Assembly (NCBI GenBank): GCA_963921425.1
Contig: OY992837.1
Coordinates: 17,209,896 to 17,273,895, forward strand
DNA length: 64,000 nt
Source: Dryas octopetala
Lineage: Eukaryota; Streptophyta; Magnoliopsida; Rosales; Rosaceae
Direction: 5' to 3'
Part shown: in pieces, positions 46,710 to 59,560 of the stretch
Layout of the letters: every line of letters starts with the position of its first letter
Position numbering within the stretch: the first letter of the stretch is position 1
Notes under the pieces: generated by a model
What the model was told of the DNA's origin: nothing
What the model saw: only the letters and a program-made list of their open reading frames with translations
The model's database searches: none
Position numbers and translations under genes: made by a program

Positions 46710-48467
46710 GGGTTAATTACATATATATACATCAACTATACATCACTTATCAGTTGGGTACCTCTGGTTTAAAAACTTTCATTAGGGTACATCAACTTAT
46801 GTTTTTTGTTAATTGAATACCTCCGTTAGTCTGACCGTTAGGAAGACCGTTAAATGCCAACGTGGCGCTGACGTGGCACACGCGGACCCCACCATTAAAT
46901 ATTAATTTAGCATTTAAAAATAGCCACTAAACCAAAATTAATAAAAAAATAAAAAAAACCATTAAAATAATATAAAATTGAAAAAAAAGAAAAAAAGCCA
47001 ACCCCCACCTAACACCCTCCCTCCCCTTCCTCCCCCACCCTTTCCCTACCCAGGCCACCCGCCCCTCCCCCCCAAACCCAAGCCACCCCCCACCTCCCCC
47101 GCCCTTCCCCCGCAAACCCAGGCCACCCCCTCCACCTCCCTCGCCCCTCCCCCCCAAACCCAACCCCCCTGGCCCGTCGTACCTCCCTCCCCCAAACCCA
47201 GTCGCACCCACCTCCCCCAAACCCAGTCGCACCCCCTCCACCTTCCTCGCCCCTCCCCCCCAAACCCAGGCCACCCCCCACCTCCCCCGCCCTTCCCCCC
47301 CAAACCCAGGCCACCCCCTCCACCTCCCTCGCCCCTCCCCCCGAAACCCAGTCGCACCCACCTCCCCCTCCATTTCGTGGTCCAACAATACATTGCTTGA
47401 CTTCATGTGTCTGTGTATAATGTGAGGGATGCAATTGTGGTGGAGGAAACAGAGTCCTTTTGCTGCACCTCTTGCAATCTTTTCCTTTTCTCCCATGTTA
47501 GAATCCGTCTGTCACGTGTCTTGGTTCTCCCATGAAGCATTTCTTCAAGGCTTCCATACTCCATGTATTCTTACACCAGGAGCCTCTCTTCACCAATTTT
47601 GCAATAACCCAATAGGGGCACAAGATTTCGATGCTTAATCTTCCCCAGAGTTTCCATCTCTGCCATGAATTCATGGTTGCCTTGGCAACTCAACCTTATA
47701 AGTTTCTTGATTGCAACACTGGAGCCATCTTTCAACGTTGCCTTGAACAGTTCTCCAAAACCTCCACACCCTATAAGACTATCTGCTGAGAAGCCATTGG
47801 TTGCTTCAATGAGTTGGGAGAATTTGAGCTTCCTTACCTGTCTTTGGAAAGTAGCAACATTAATTACAACTGGGTTTGGGGGGGAGGGGCGAGGGAGGTG
47901 GAAGGGGTGGTCTGGGTTTGGGGGGGAAGGGCAGGGGAGGTGGGGGGTGGCCTGGGTTTGGGGGGGAGGGGCGGGGAAGGTGGAGGGGGTGCGACTGGGT
48001 TTGGGGGAGGTGGGTGCGACTGGGTTTGGGGGAGGGGGGGTGCGACGGGCCAGAGGGAAGAGAGGTTGGGGTTAGGTGGGAGAGGGGTGCGACGGGCCAG
48101 GGGGGTTGGGTTTAGGGGGGAGGGGCGGTGGCCTGGGTGGGGAAAGGGTAGGGGAGGAAGGGGAGGGAGGGTGTTAGGTGGGGGTTGGCTTTTTTTTTTT
48201 CAATTTTATATAATTTTAATGGTTTTTTTTATTTATTAATTTTGGTTTAGTGGCTATTTTTAAATGCTAAATTAATATTTAATGGTGGGGTCCGCGTGTG
48301 CCACGTCAGCGCCACGTAGGCATTTAACGGTCTTCCTAACGGTCAGACTAACGGAGGTATTCAATTGACAAAAAACATAAGTTGATGTACCCTAATGAAA
48401 GTTTTTAAACCAGAGGTACCCAACTAATAAGTGATGTATAGTTGATGTATATATATGTAATTAACCC
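46710..48467. mobile_element. Pack-MULE carrying a receptor-kinase fragment
   Basis: Starts GGGTTAATTACATATATATA and ends with the reverse complement, flanked by a perfect 9-bp duplication, ttaaatttt (46701-46709 and 48468-48476). Arms of about 600 bp pair outward to inward: the AT-rich part with 'ccgttaaatgccaacgtggc', then a C-rich array (47000-47365) facing a G-rich array (47871-48185). The only non-repetitive interior is the BRL2-like kinase fragment. The long Gly/Trp- or Pro-rich ORFs across the arms are products of the repeats and are not called genes. Confidence 0.92.
47368..47870 (-). pseudogene. Captured BRL2-like receptor kinase fragment
   Basis: Read on the minus strand, this is about 165 codons of a brassinosteroid-receptor-like kinase domain, closest by eye to BRL2/VH1: [40 protein letters not shown] with IKKL (glycine loop and ATP-binding Lys); [66 protein letters not shown], then [14 protein letters not shown]. 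Three lesions are visible: a TAA in place of a Tyr codon (47573-47571), a one-base loss near 47477-47490, and the catalytic-loop Asp of HRD changed to His (codon 47409-47407). The activation segment and C-lobe are absent. It is not a working kinase. Confidence 0.9.
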
Positions 48468-48523
48468 TTAAATTTTTTTCTCATGGATTGAAAAGAAGCC
48501 ATGTTATATATATATATATATAT

Positions 48524-48896
48524 AGGCTCCTTCTATTGAGGTATACCTCAACTTATTTATGTTGAGGTATGACCTTGTTGGGGCTCACACGAGTCGTTTT
48601 GTGTCTATCCGAACCGTTCGCAAGGATAATCTTCATTGATAGATCTTCCTTGCAAAAAATTGGCCAAATCGGAAATTATTTGCCTATCTAACTTTGATAA
48701 AACAAATGGACGGTTTCATCAAAAATATTTAGTTCGTCCATTTATTTGATCAAAGTTAGATAGGCAAATGATTTCCGATTTGGCTAATTTTTTGCAAGGA
48801 TCATCTATCTATGCAAATGTAAAAAATGAATGGTTCGGATCGACACAAAACGACTCTTGTGGGCCTTAATAGGGTATACCACAACAGAAGGAGCCT
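48524..48896. mobile_element. Palindromic MITE inserted in a (TA)n microsatellite
   Basis: Ends are 'aggctccttctattgaggta' and, on the right, 'aacagaaggagcct', and the two halves pair over most of 370 bp ('caaagttagataggcaaatg' opposite 'tatttgcctatctaactttg'-type sequence). TA repeats flank both sides (48505-48524 and 48897-48920). A TA target would fit Tc1/mariner Stowaway or Micron-like elements; which of these is inference. Confidence 0.75.
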
Positions 48897-49279
48897 GTAT
48901 ATATATATATATATATATATAGCAAAACAATACAAGAAATGAAGGTATATTTAAACTTGACAATGACAAAAAATAATAGACCAAAAAAAAAATGATCATG
49001 CATTAATCCAAAAAAATTACAGACCCTATAATTCTTAGCTTCCAACAAAATAACAGACATGGGTTTATGAAGCAAAATGACCCTGCATTAATCCAACAAA
49101 ATTACAAACCTAATAATCCTCAGTTTCCGACAAAATAACAGCCCCAAAATGAAATTCCATAGTCTAATTTCATAGTCTGGTTCTACTCAAAATACATTTT
49201 CATAGTGTAATTCCATCCAAAATACAGTTCCAATCACCCAACTAGATAATCTAATTAAATACACATAATCCAATCTTGC

Positions 49280-52220
49280 TCATGGCATCCAAATTGTCTT
49301 CTTTTTTGCAACTTTCTTAAATCTTATAGAAGATGTGCTTGTAACTGTGAAAGTTGGCTAAGATGGTTGTTGGGCCCTTGGCGTTGCTACATGAGTGGGT
49401 TGAGTTGCTTGTTGTGCTCTAGGTTGAGGAATTAATGCAGAAGTAGGTGGCATTGGTGCAGAGGTTTCTTTGGTTGATTTTCCCAAACCTTGCCTTGTCC
49501 TTTTAACCTATCCAACATTAAACCAAAGTTCTCATATATACATACATTTAAACCAAAACCAAAACCAAAGTACTCACACATGAATTTAAACATATGTACT
49601 GAGGTAATTTTGTTGGTCTTGTACCAACCCCTGATGCAGCAGCAGCCCTATTGGTGTTTGAAATTGTTCCTTCATTTGTTGATGAAGATAGTGCTCCACT
49701 GGTGCCTCTTATATTATGCTTTTTGTTCTTCTACATGGCAAATATTAAGTATTAGATAAATGCACACCTATACAAATGCACAAATACTAGTGTAGGGGTT
49801 TACCTTGGATTGAGTTGCGTGTTGTCTTCTGATGCATGATCTTTGGTTGTGCCCTTCCTCCCCACATATAGTGCACTTGATTTTGATGTAAAACCTTCTT
49901 AGCTTGTGTGGATTGTTAGGGTTGAGTATGGGGGCCCTCTTCTCACCAGGCTCTTTAATCCTAACCTTCTTGGGTCTTCCTGGTTGTTTATGGGATATGG
50001 GAGAAGCCAAAGGAGGAGTACCAGTTTTTACCCATTGATCTTGACCGAAAATTGGATGTATGAAAGGTCCATAAGCTTTGAGGTAGACATCTGACTTGTA
50101 ACAGTTATCAAAAAAGTCTATAACATCATAGTCTTGCTTATATATTGCAGAAATAGCATGAGGACATGGTATGCCAGTTAGGTTCCACCTTCTACAACTA
50201 CAGAAATTTTTTTGAAGGTCAACCGAAAAATTCCCTTCTTTCCAATGAGACACCTGGAACTTCAAGTCCCCTGGCCATACAGCTATGCAATACCCTGACT
50301 CTTGTTTGATCTTCTCTAAAATTCCACTAACCCTTGGCCCTATTCCATCAATCCATTTCTTCACAGAATCCTTCTTCTCTGCCATTCTGACCATGAGGTA
50401 CATTCTAATTCTCTCAAGCATAGTTACTATGGGTTTATCTCTTGCATCTATAATGGCAACATTAAATGACTCACAGAGGTTGTTCAATAAAATATCACAC
50501 TTGAGAGTGCAATTGAAATATGCCCTGCTCCAATGAGTTGGGGACTTATCAGCCAACCATATATTCAACTGCTTTGTCATACTCCAATTTCATTCTGCTC
50601 CATTTCATCCTTATATTTAGCCACAGTAGTGGCTCTTGCAGCAGCCCATAGTCTATTCTTGAGTGCAAGACCCTTATGCTCACCCTTAAAATTGTTATAC
50701 AAATGTCTTACACAGTGCCTATGCTCTGAATTGGGCAACAACTTAGATACAGCTGGTAATAGTCCCTTTTGTTTGTCTGATATGAAACTCCAGTGCCACC
50801 CATTTTCTATGCCAACATCATTTATCAGAAATTTAAGAAACCATAGCCATGTGCTTTTATTTTCAACTTCAACCACTGCATAAGCAATAGGAAACAAGTC
50901 ATTATTGCCATCTATTCCTACAACAGTTAACAATTGACCCGGATGAGGCCCTTTAATGTGACACCCATCCAAGCCTATCAATGTTCTGCATCCATCTCTA
51001 AAACCCTTCTTACAAGCTTCAAAACAAATGTAGACTCTCTGGAAGCATAATTGACTATCCATGTCCTCTTCAGTTTTCATAAAAATTGAACTGTCAGGGT
51101 TTGTCCTCCTTAGCTCTGCACAATAGTCCCAAAGTAATGCATATTGTTGTGCATATGTGCCTTCAATGGTAATTTGGGCCATCCTCCTAGCTCTATACAA
51201 TTGGGACATGGATACTTTTAAAACAAAATCCTTCGTCACTGTCTCTCCAAAACTACTCACTGCCATATTAGGATGGATCTTGATCTGATCCACATATTTT
51301 TTTGAGAGCCACTTGTAGGTTGCAAACCTATTTTTTTGCTCTGTGTGGCATTTATGTGTGTTCATATACGTCTGAACTCGAAATGTGGAACTATCTTCAA
51401 GTTTGATAGCATACACTACCCATGGACACCCTTTATTTTTCTTTTTGAAAACTGCCCTCACTCTCTTTGTAGTGTTGTGCAAAAACCTAATAGGCCTACT
51501 AGTCTTGATTGAGTGTTCTTTCACAGCTTCCTTAAATAATGCACCAAATCCAAATTCCATCCCCACAATGAATCGAGGGTTGTTCATATCTGTTTGTGCA
51601 TTAAATTGTGGAAATTTAGGCAACCTTTTCTTTTTCATATGTTTTCCAGTATCTTCATCATCATTTGATGAGCTATCCCCACTAAGTAGCTCATCAGATT
51701 CACCATAATCAGACTCAACAGCTTCTAATTCATTCAAATTGGGAGCACCAAAACTCGTATCCATATATTTATCAAATTGCTCATCATCATCACCACCATC
51801 TTCACACTCAGATTGTTCATAACATGAGTCAATAATATCTGAATCATCTTCTTCCTCTTCTCCCACTTCCCCAACATGAACATTAGTAAAGTAGGCATCT
51901 TCCTCTTCTTCCACTGCCCCAACAGGAACATTAGTAAAGTAGGCATCTTCCTCTTGTCCCACTGCCCCAACTGGATTTCCAATAAAGTGAGCCTCTTGCT
52001 CTATAAACTCATGATTAATAGATGGTTGGCCCTCCAAGATTCCACTAATGTTCTTGTGTTTCATATAAACTGTTGCAATTTTATTGTGTGGTAAATGTTT
52101 AGTGCACATATCTATGGCTTCTTTGTCAGTTAGTATACAAACTAAACTTCCAGTTTCAGAATTTTGATAACAAAATCTTACAGGGTCCATATAACCATGC
52201 AAGCTTTTTGGTGAAGTCAT
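49280..52220 (-). pseudogene. MuDR-like MULE transposase, frame broken once
   Basis: The first frame (52220-50577, 547 aa) has an acidic N-terminal region, then the DNA-binding segment (GMEFGFGALFKEAVKEHSIK), CPWVVYAIKLEDSSTFRV, and the MULE transposase core LIGLDGCHIKG (first Asp), WHWSFISDKQKGL (second Asp) and HCVRHLYNNFK. It ends at a TGA overlapping the ATG of the second frame (ATGA, 50577-50580). The second frame (50580-49768) continues SPTHWSRAYFNC, NLCESFN (likely region of the catalytic Glu), the SWIM zinc finger CSCRRWNLTGIPCPHAI and the CCHC knuckle CTICGEEGHNQRSC. A donor near 49801 and acceptor-like sites at about 49735 and 49506 allow Ser/Gln/Pro-rich C-terminal exons to 49280, with a TAG at 49360. 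Domains run across the junction, so one frameshift separates two halves of a single ORF. Confidence 0.88.
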
Positions 52221-53143
52221 CCAACTCTATAAGTGACATGTAATCTATTTCACAGTGATCAAAGTAAGTGACCTGACCCCCAACCCGTACGTGTCTATGA
52301 ACCTCCCTCCATGATGAATTTGGATGCTAAAATACCCAGATCCAGGATCTAAAAATAATAAAACCAACCAAGGGTCGCTATAATTATACATCAAACTTGC
52401 ACAATAACAGATAAAGCATAATAACACATAATATAACTCATGTATTTGTTTTAAATGAGTAAATACTAAAGGACAAAACCTACTCTAGTGTTTCAATAAC
52501 TATGTGCAGATTTGCAGTTGTTATTTTAAAGCCAAATGAAGTACACATGCCATTTTTTAAAAAAAAATTCTAAACAACAAATTAAAAGCAACAGTTCACA
52601 TGCTATTAAACAAAATAGAGAACCATACAACACTCATTATGCAAACCCCAATACCACATATAGAGCACACAAAACTCTAACACATTTGTTGAAAACTAAG
52701 TAGAAATCAATATAATACAGGCGTAAATGCAACTTTAACTACCATTGGCCAACTCCATTGTCCCCCACCAACAAGATTCATGTGCAAAATGCCAAAAAAA
52801 AAAAATCCAAACATTACTTGAAAAGCAACAAAAAATTACCATATAACCCACAAAAGATAAAAAATAGAGAATCTATCACACTCACATCAATACATAGAGT
52901 ATGATAAAAGTGAGAATCTTATACTTACCATACTGTGGATTTTCAGAACCGCGTCTAATGATTGGATTCATTTCTCTAAACCCTAATCTTCTTCGATTAC
53001 ACTTAATCAAAGAACTTTTTCACGTTTTTCCCTCTTCACTAACTGCCTCTCTCTCTTGCGCAAGTCCTAAGTTGTCTTCTCTTTCTCATTGACCTCAGTT
53101 GACCACAAATGAACATACGTACAGTGAAAGAAGATGTTAAAGT
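52221..53143. other. MULE 5' region
   Basis: Upstream of the transposase ATG. AT-rich with no frame. The stretch 52930-53100 is pyrimidine-rich with 'tctctctcttgcgcaag' and may hold the transposase promoter and leader. The CACTA insertion at 53144 separates it from the right terminal repeat of the MULE. Confidence 0.5.
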
Positions 53144-56100
53144 CACTAGAACAGAAAAGGGCTTTTATAGCACTCAAAAAACGCTATAAAAACCCTTTTA
53201 TAGCGTTATTGAAAACGCTATGTCAGCCGACGTTATAATAGACCCAAGGTCTTTTATAGCATTTTTGGAACGCTATAAAAAAAAACATTTCTATAGCATT
53301 TTTAAAATGCTATAAAAGATATATATAATAGCGTGATCGAAATGCTATAGAAATATATACCATAGCGATTTTAAAATGCTATTATTGTGGCTTTTAATAG
53401 CATTTTAAAATTGCTACAATATGTAACAATCTTTCATAGCATTTTAGAGAAGCTATAATAATTATTACTATAGCATTGTTATAATGCTATCGTTAATTTT
53501 TTCAAATATATAATAATTATTGATTACATATTTTGGTACTAGAAATTTTTTATATATAGCATTTAGTATGAAAATTATGTGCTATCAAGTATATATGTAA
53601 ATTAAAAGAAACAATTGGAACTAAAACACATCATTAAATATATTGGTCCTGAAATACAACATAAAGAAGTTATTACAAATACCAATGTTAAGGCTGGTTG
53701 CAAAAGCATAATAGTTTCATTCAGACAAGCACAAGGAATGGAGCAATCCTAGGCTTTATCTTGTGCCGCAATACAGAGAAATCACCACCTGAGAATATGA
53801 CTCAACTTATAAGAACAAATTGCATACAAACAGAACTCTTCAGATAATTTCAGGCCAAACATGGATCATTTCAAACCCAAATAGTTGCACATTAAATGGC
53901 CAACTAAACCCCACACATGCAGTTGTAAAATGCTTAATTCAGCATACAGGTTGTTCTCTATCTCTGCCTTCTTTTTATTCAACATCTCTTATATGGTACT
54001 TATGCCGCAATTATAATGTACTTTTTTGTTTAATTTTCAAATTCCAAATATGGCAGTAGCATCCATATAATAAACCAGGAAAAAGGAGAAGAAACAAAGA
54101 AGCACAAATTTGAACAGATAAACATACCTTCTCAAAAAAGAAAAAGAAAAAGAAGCTAAACATACCTCATGACATGACATCGCGAAATCAGTTCATGATA
54201 GCAGAGGGGCAGCAGATTGCAAGGCCAAAGTTGTAAACCTAGAGATGAAGAAACACATTAAGCATATTAGAGACAAGATAAAGAACCATGCAAGAGATAT
54301 CATGAGATATCAACTCAAGAGATATCATGCAATAAGTTATCAACTGCAGCTAAAACCTGCAGCAACATAAAGCTTGCAAAGAGAATATAGCATACATGAC
54401 ATGCATGAAATAATTTATCAAGCAGAGAAGCAAAACTAGGCAGCACTAACTTGACGCTTAACCCATGAGATCAGACAAGTAATGAGAACTTAAATAAACA
54501 GGTCAACATCAGAAAGCTTGTTTCACATTATTTACTTTTAGAACTAAGTATAATATAACTCCTAAATAAAACAGCTGAACAGTATAAATCTTCTAAACAA
54601 GTACCATTCTCTTGGACATGCTAAAAGAAAAATCTTGCACAGTTTCAAGAGCATAGATTTGAGATCCAAGATGGAATATACCACTGCGGCTAACAAAAAA
54701 GTGCTAATGCAGTCCACTAAGGTCCCTGTGGTGGGAGCTTGATGGTAAATCTACCATCCACCAAGAGCTTATCCATGGTCCAAATCCAGGCAATGTCCCT
54801 TATGTTGCCTAGCCAATGTTGTCCACTGAAAAGCTCAGCTACTCCAAGACTAATTCAGTTATGAATACTTTGAAATTCATACCTTCAATACTTTCAAATT
54901 CTCATCACTTTATGATGTATTATGCTCTATAGCGCCACAACTCAGCAGCTACACCACAAACTGTGCTCATAACCTGATTCTAAAAAATTTATTCAATTGT
55001 GCTCATAACCAGAACACTCCTTGGTTCGATGTAAAGCCTTTTCATCTAAAGTCAATATCCAATCTTCACCACAAGTTGGCTTTTGTTTTACCAAAATACT
55101 ACCTAATGTCATATCCATCATTGTTTTCTTCCAACAGATGATGAAAAAAGACATTGCAGTAAAAAGGAAAGCAAACTCCAACTTAATTTTAAACTAGAAT
55201 ACATACATAACAGGACAAGAACTACCAATCAGTCAGAGCTTGCCCATCACAACAAGTAAGCAATCAAAACATCCCGAGATATAATCCTAATTTCTGCCAA
55301 GGTGCAGTCATCTAGACAACTGAAAAAACATTATTCCCTTGATTTGAAGTCTAAGGCCCAATAGATACAAAAGAGAGAATCCAGGAAATGAAACATCAAA
55401 CTACCTTGATCACGGATTACTAGGAATTTCCTAAAAAATTTCACCAAGAGATATTGACACAAAATCCATCAGTCTGGTTTTAATGGAAAGTAAACCAAGT
55501 TTTATTTTTTGTACAGTCGCAACCAAGAGAGGGAAAGAATATTTAAAAAAAAAAAAAAAGAAGAAGAAGAAAAAACCGACGGTGAAAAGTCAGAAAATTA
55601 ATCACTTACTTGACCAGAAACTCATCCTGCAGCTCCATTGTTGAGTGTCTTCCCAATGAACAGCATACCTCATGCTATGGATAAGCTTCTCTTACATTTA
55701 GCTGCTGTTCTTCTAAAACGAATGACATGGAAAGACTTCCTTTCTTTAAATAATAGTCCTTGAACCAAACTCAATGCACAAAACCCATGAAGGAGAAAAG
55801 AGGTCACTGTTTTCACACCTTAAATCATGTGTCCCTAACAGTCAACTCTTGTTGTTTAACAAATTTTGTAATTTATGTCTTGCCATAGTCCTAATAAAGT
55901 GAAGGAATATGACCATAGAACCTACTTGGATTGGATAGTCCATAAACTGAAATCCAGCCGTCAAAAAGGAAGGGGAAGGATAAAGACCTCTGAGAGAGAG
56001 AGAGAGAGAGGGAGCATCATACTAAAACTTTTGCATGATTCCCTTTAAAAACGGGTTTAGATGCAACAATGGTCTACACAACAGCTGCAGTGTGTCCATA

Positions 56101-59100
56101 ACCACACTTCTCCTGCCCCAACTTTGGTGAAGGTTGAGAGCTTCACTACACAACAAATAAGAACCAAGCTACTTGTGTTTCCTGAAGGCAGGCATCAAGT
56201 ATTGCCTAAATCAAGACAGGCTCAGGACACCTGGGCATAGAAAAAAGAAATAATATCCTAATAGTAGGCTAGCACAAAACAACACCAAGTTGAGTTATTA
56301 TTTTAATTAATGAACTCTAGTCCTCTTTCAGTAATGAAGAGTAGAAGACAGAAGAAAAGACAAATTACTATGCTAAAGGACTTGAGTTTTCTAATGTATT
56401 AAAGAACTTGCAGAACAATTATCAAATATCAACTTGTACAGATTCTTAGACAGATGGTTTCTCACCAACCTCTCATGAGGATCATGGTTCTCAACTCACA
56501 TGGAAGGAACAGTAACACAAATTATACATGACTGAAGCACTGTTCACACATGATATCAACAACATAACCTTTTGCCTAAAGGTCTAATAACCAAAGTGGC
56601 TATTGACAAATGAGGCTGTAAGAAAACCAAAGTTAATAAAATCAAACAATGTGGAACCTTCTTGAAAATATTTTAATAATTCCAAACTCATGGGTCCTGG
56701 AGACATGATGTCTACATGCTATAAGCCTAAATCAGTAGTAGTTGAATCAAAACCTGACAAATGATTACAAGAAAGGGAATAAAGCTAGGCACCTGAACAA
56801 AGTAAATGTGGTTGAGTCTTAAAGAGCACATACTGAGCCCAATGTCAAAATATATGCTTAGAAGCTAAAAAATATGACTATACGGTCATAACAAACTAAG
56901 GGTAGTCTTAAAGACAGTCATATAATAAGTAAAACCACTTTGCAATATTCCAAATTGCACAAGGAAGCGTCCTGAGGCACAAACCTAATTGAACCGTAAA
57001 ATAGATTAGCAAACAAAATGCAGAAAGAAACTAACCTTAAACGAAAAACTATTCTTAATAAGAATCTCAAACAACAAACAATAATGGAGAAAATGAATTA
57101 ATATATAAGGATCCTACGGGAAGATTATTAATTTATGGCGTTGGCTATAAAAAGGGGTTGACAAGTAAACGACAAAAATTCACATGACCAAGGGACAGCT
57201 AGCATAACTTTGCATTTATCCCAATAACAAACTTAGAGTTGTGAAAAGCACTAGCAATGTGCTTGCTTTAGATGACTAGAATTCAACAAATTGATCTTAC
57301 AAACCAAACATCTCACATATGAAGAGCACAACAAAAATATACAAATATACATAAATATTTACGAAAAACATGATCTGCCATTTAAATATGACGTGCAGCA
57401 AAGTATATATAAATAGAACAAAAACAATTAATATCATAATGAAATGCACTTAGAGAAGTTGGAGCAAATATTTTCATCAAAGAACACCAAACTATCAATA
57501 GTGCACTGCACCTTCAAGGTAATATGGATTTATGATATGTTTAGGTACAGTTTCTAAAGACCAAATAGACAAGAAAATTTTCCAAAATGTCTAATATGAG
57601 ATAACACTTCAATAACAGACCTAAGTATCTTGTATGGTGCATGCACAAAATTTAATTATGAATTGACACTTATGCAATGGCTTGTCCATCTGAAGTTGAT
57701 GTCCCACATCCAAGTTCATTCAGTGCCACCAATCAATTATGAGTAGCAGATGACTACATAGAATATTGAAATATATGTTTAAAACAATAAATTGCTTAAA
57801 AGCACATACATATATAAATTGAAGTTACTCGATCAAAAGTCTTCAAAAATTTGAGGACCCAATGAACTCATATACTGATTTCACTCATGAAAGACAACAC
57901 CTCATGAGACAAAATATTGGAATAACCTAAGAAGACATATGAGTTTATGAATATCTTCCATATAAATGCATATCATGATCAAGATTAGAACTAGATGTGG
58001 TAAAAATTTCAATCCACAATAACTAAACAATCTATTCATATGAACATGAGACATATCAATCACAAATCTTCAAAGGATTCATTTTTTATGATTTCTTTCT
58101 TATTCCTGAAAATCAGAACAAAAAAATTATCATCACTTTTAAATCAGCCTATATTAGTATGATATATATGTGAAAAAAGGCCAGCATCTAAAGCTGATTA
58201 AAGGCAACCAATAAACCACTTGTCTAATTATAGGCAGTTTTTTTTATAACCTAGACGTATGTACTTATCAAAAGAAAAAGAAAAGAGAATATAAAACCAA
58301 GCTCCTATCTTTACACAGATGTCTGATTAAAAAAGATTTAAAAAAAAAATCTAAGCAGAGGGATGACTGCATACCTGCAGTCACAAAGACCAATTGTCTC
58401 CATTTAATATGATGCTCGCAGAAATGTCCAATTAACCTCTACAAAATGCCTTTTAGTGAGGACACCTTATTAGTTTCAGCTTGTGAGAGATCTGTCAATG
58501 ACTTCTTAATATTTGGTGTCCAGTACCTGAAGAAACCCTGCATATTTGTCTCTCATTGATCATTTACTTCCAGAAACCAACCCACTATCACCACGCAGTT
58601 TCCCAGACTCTGATACCGATCCTCCCCTCTCCACAACCTACGAAACATTTCCAAAAATAAGAAACTAAGTGCACACACAACCACACAAATTCTCATTCAA
58701 ATCGATTCAGCCTAAGATATAATCCACCCAAAAATTCATCAAATTATCAAAGCAAACATAAAACTATTTCAGCTTTACAACAAACAGCTAAATAAGACGA
58801 GAAATTTCAAGCTCATTCATTTCAAAAACAGAAAAAGAAGAAAAACAAAAATAAATTAAACCTAACACCACACGGTCCACACTTCAATTTTGGAGCTGAA
58901 TCATGTGGAAAATTACAAAATGCTCACTTTCCCCTTCCCCCTCAGATTCTATGCAAGAAACTTAACAACCTGAAATTCGTGCATAAACAATAGAAAATGT
59001 AACAATGTAAGAAGCAAAGTACCTGACTAGATCGAGCAACCAAGTGTGATGGTCGGTGACCCTTGGATTCGAAACCCTAAATCCCTAAATAGAAACCCTA

Positions 59101-59560
59101 AATAAAAATTACCTTCTTAAATTAGCGATGGGTGACTAAGTGAGAGTGATGGGTGAGAAAGAGAGAGGCGACGGTGGAAAGAGGGTGGCGAGAGGACACA
59201 ACGGTGGCGAGAGGAAGCGACGGTGGCGAGAGGGTAGCGAGAGGGTGACGTGAGGACGTGATGGTGGCGAGAGGACGCGATGGTGGTGAGAAGGCGGCGA
59301 GAGAGAGTGGATCCGGTGAGGGAGAAAGGGCTGCAGGGAGAGAGACAGTGACAACTGGGGTGAGAAAGTAAGAAAGTGAAGAGAAGAAAGTGAAGAGATC
59401 GACTTTCTTTGTTCTCTCGGAGTTTTGAAAAGAAAAAAAAATAAAACAAAATAGGCCCATAGCGTTTTTAAAAAGTAATGCTATAATTATATTAAATATA
59501 ATAGCACTTTTGAAACAATGCTATAACTAAATGCTATTATAGACCTCTTTTGTTGTAGTG
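53144..59560. mobile_element. CACTA transposon nested in the MULE
   Basis: Starts CACTAGAACAGAAAAGGGC and ends GACCTCTTTTGTTGTAGTG, with 3-bp duplications AGT (53141-53143 and 59561-59563). Both ends carry many copies of a short near-palindrome, 'tatagcatttttaaaatgct' or 'tatagcg/aaatgctata' (53160-53500; 59458-59545). The 6.4-kb interior is AT-rich and shows no transposase and no identifiable captured exon. At 59165-59310 there is a purine-rich array of 'ggtggcgagaggacgcga'-like units whose Ser/Pro/His ORFs are repeat translations. Same end family as the element at 62252. Confidence 0.88.

Noticed and set aside
46927-48239. Several 100-190 aa Gly/Trp- or Pro-rich ORFs
   Set aside because: Products of the G/C-rich inverted arrays of the Pack-MULE. 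Only the kinase piece on the minus strand has real homology, and it is broken.
59117-59460. Ser/Pro/His-rich minus-strand ORFs
   Set aside because: Three overlapping frames through a purine-rich degenerate tandem array inside the CACTA end.
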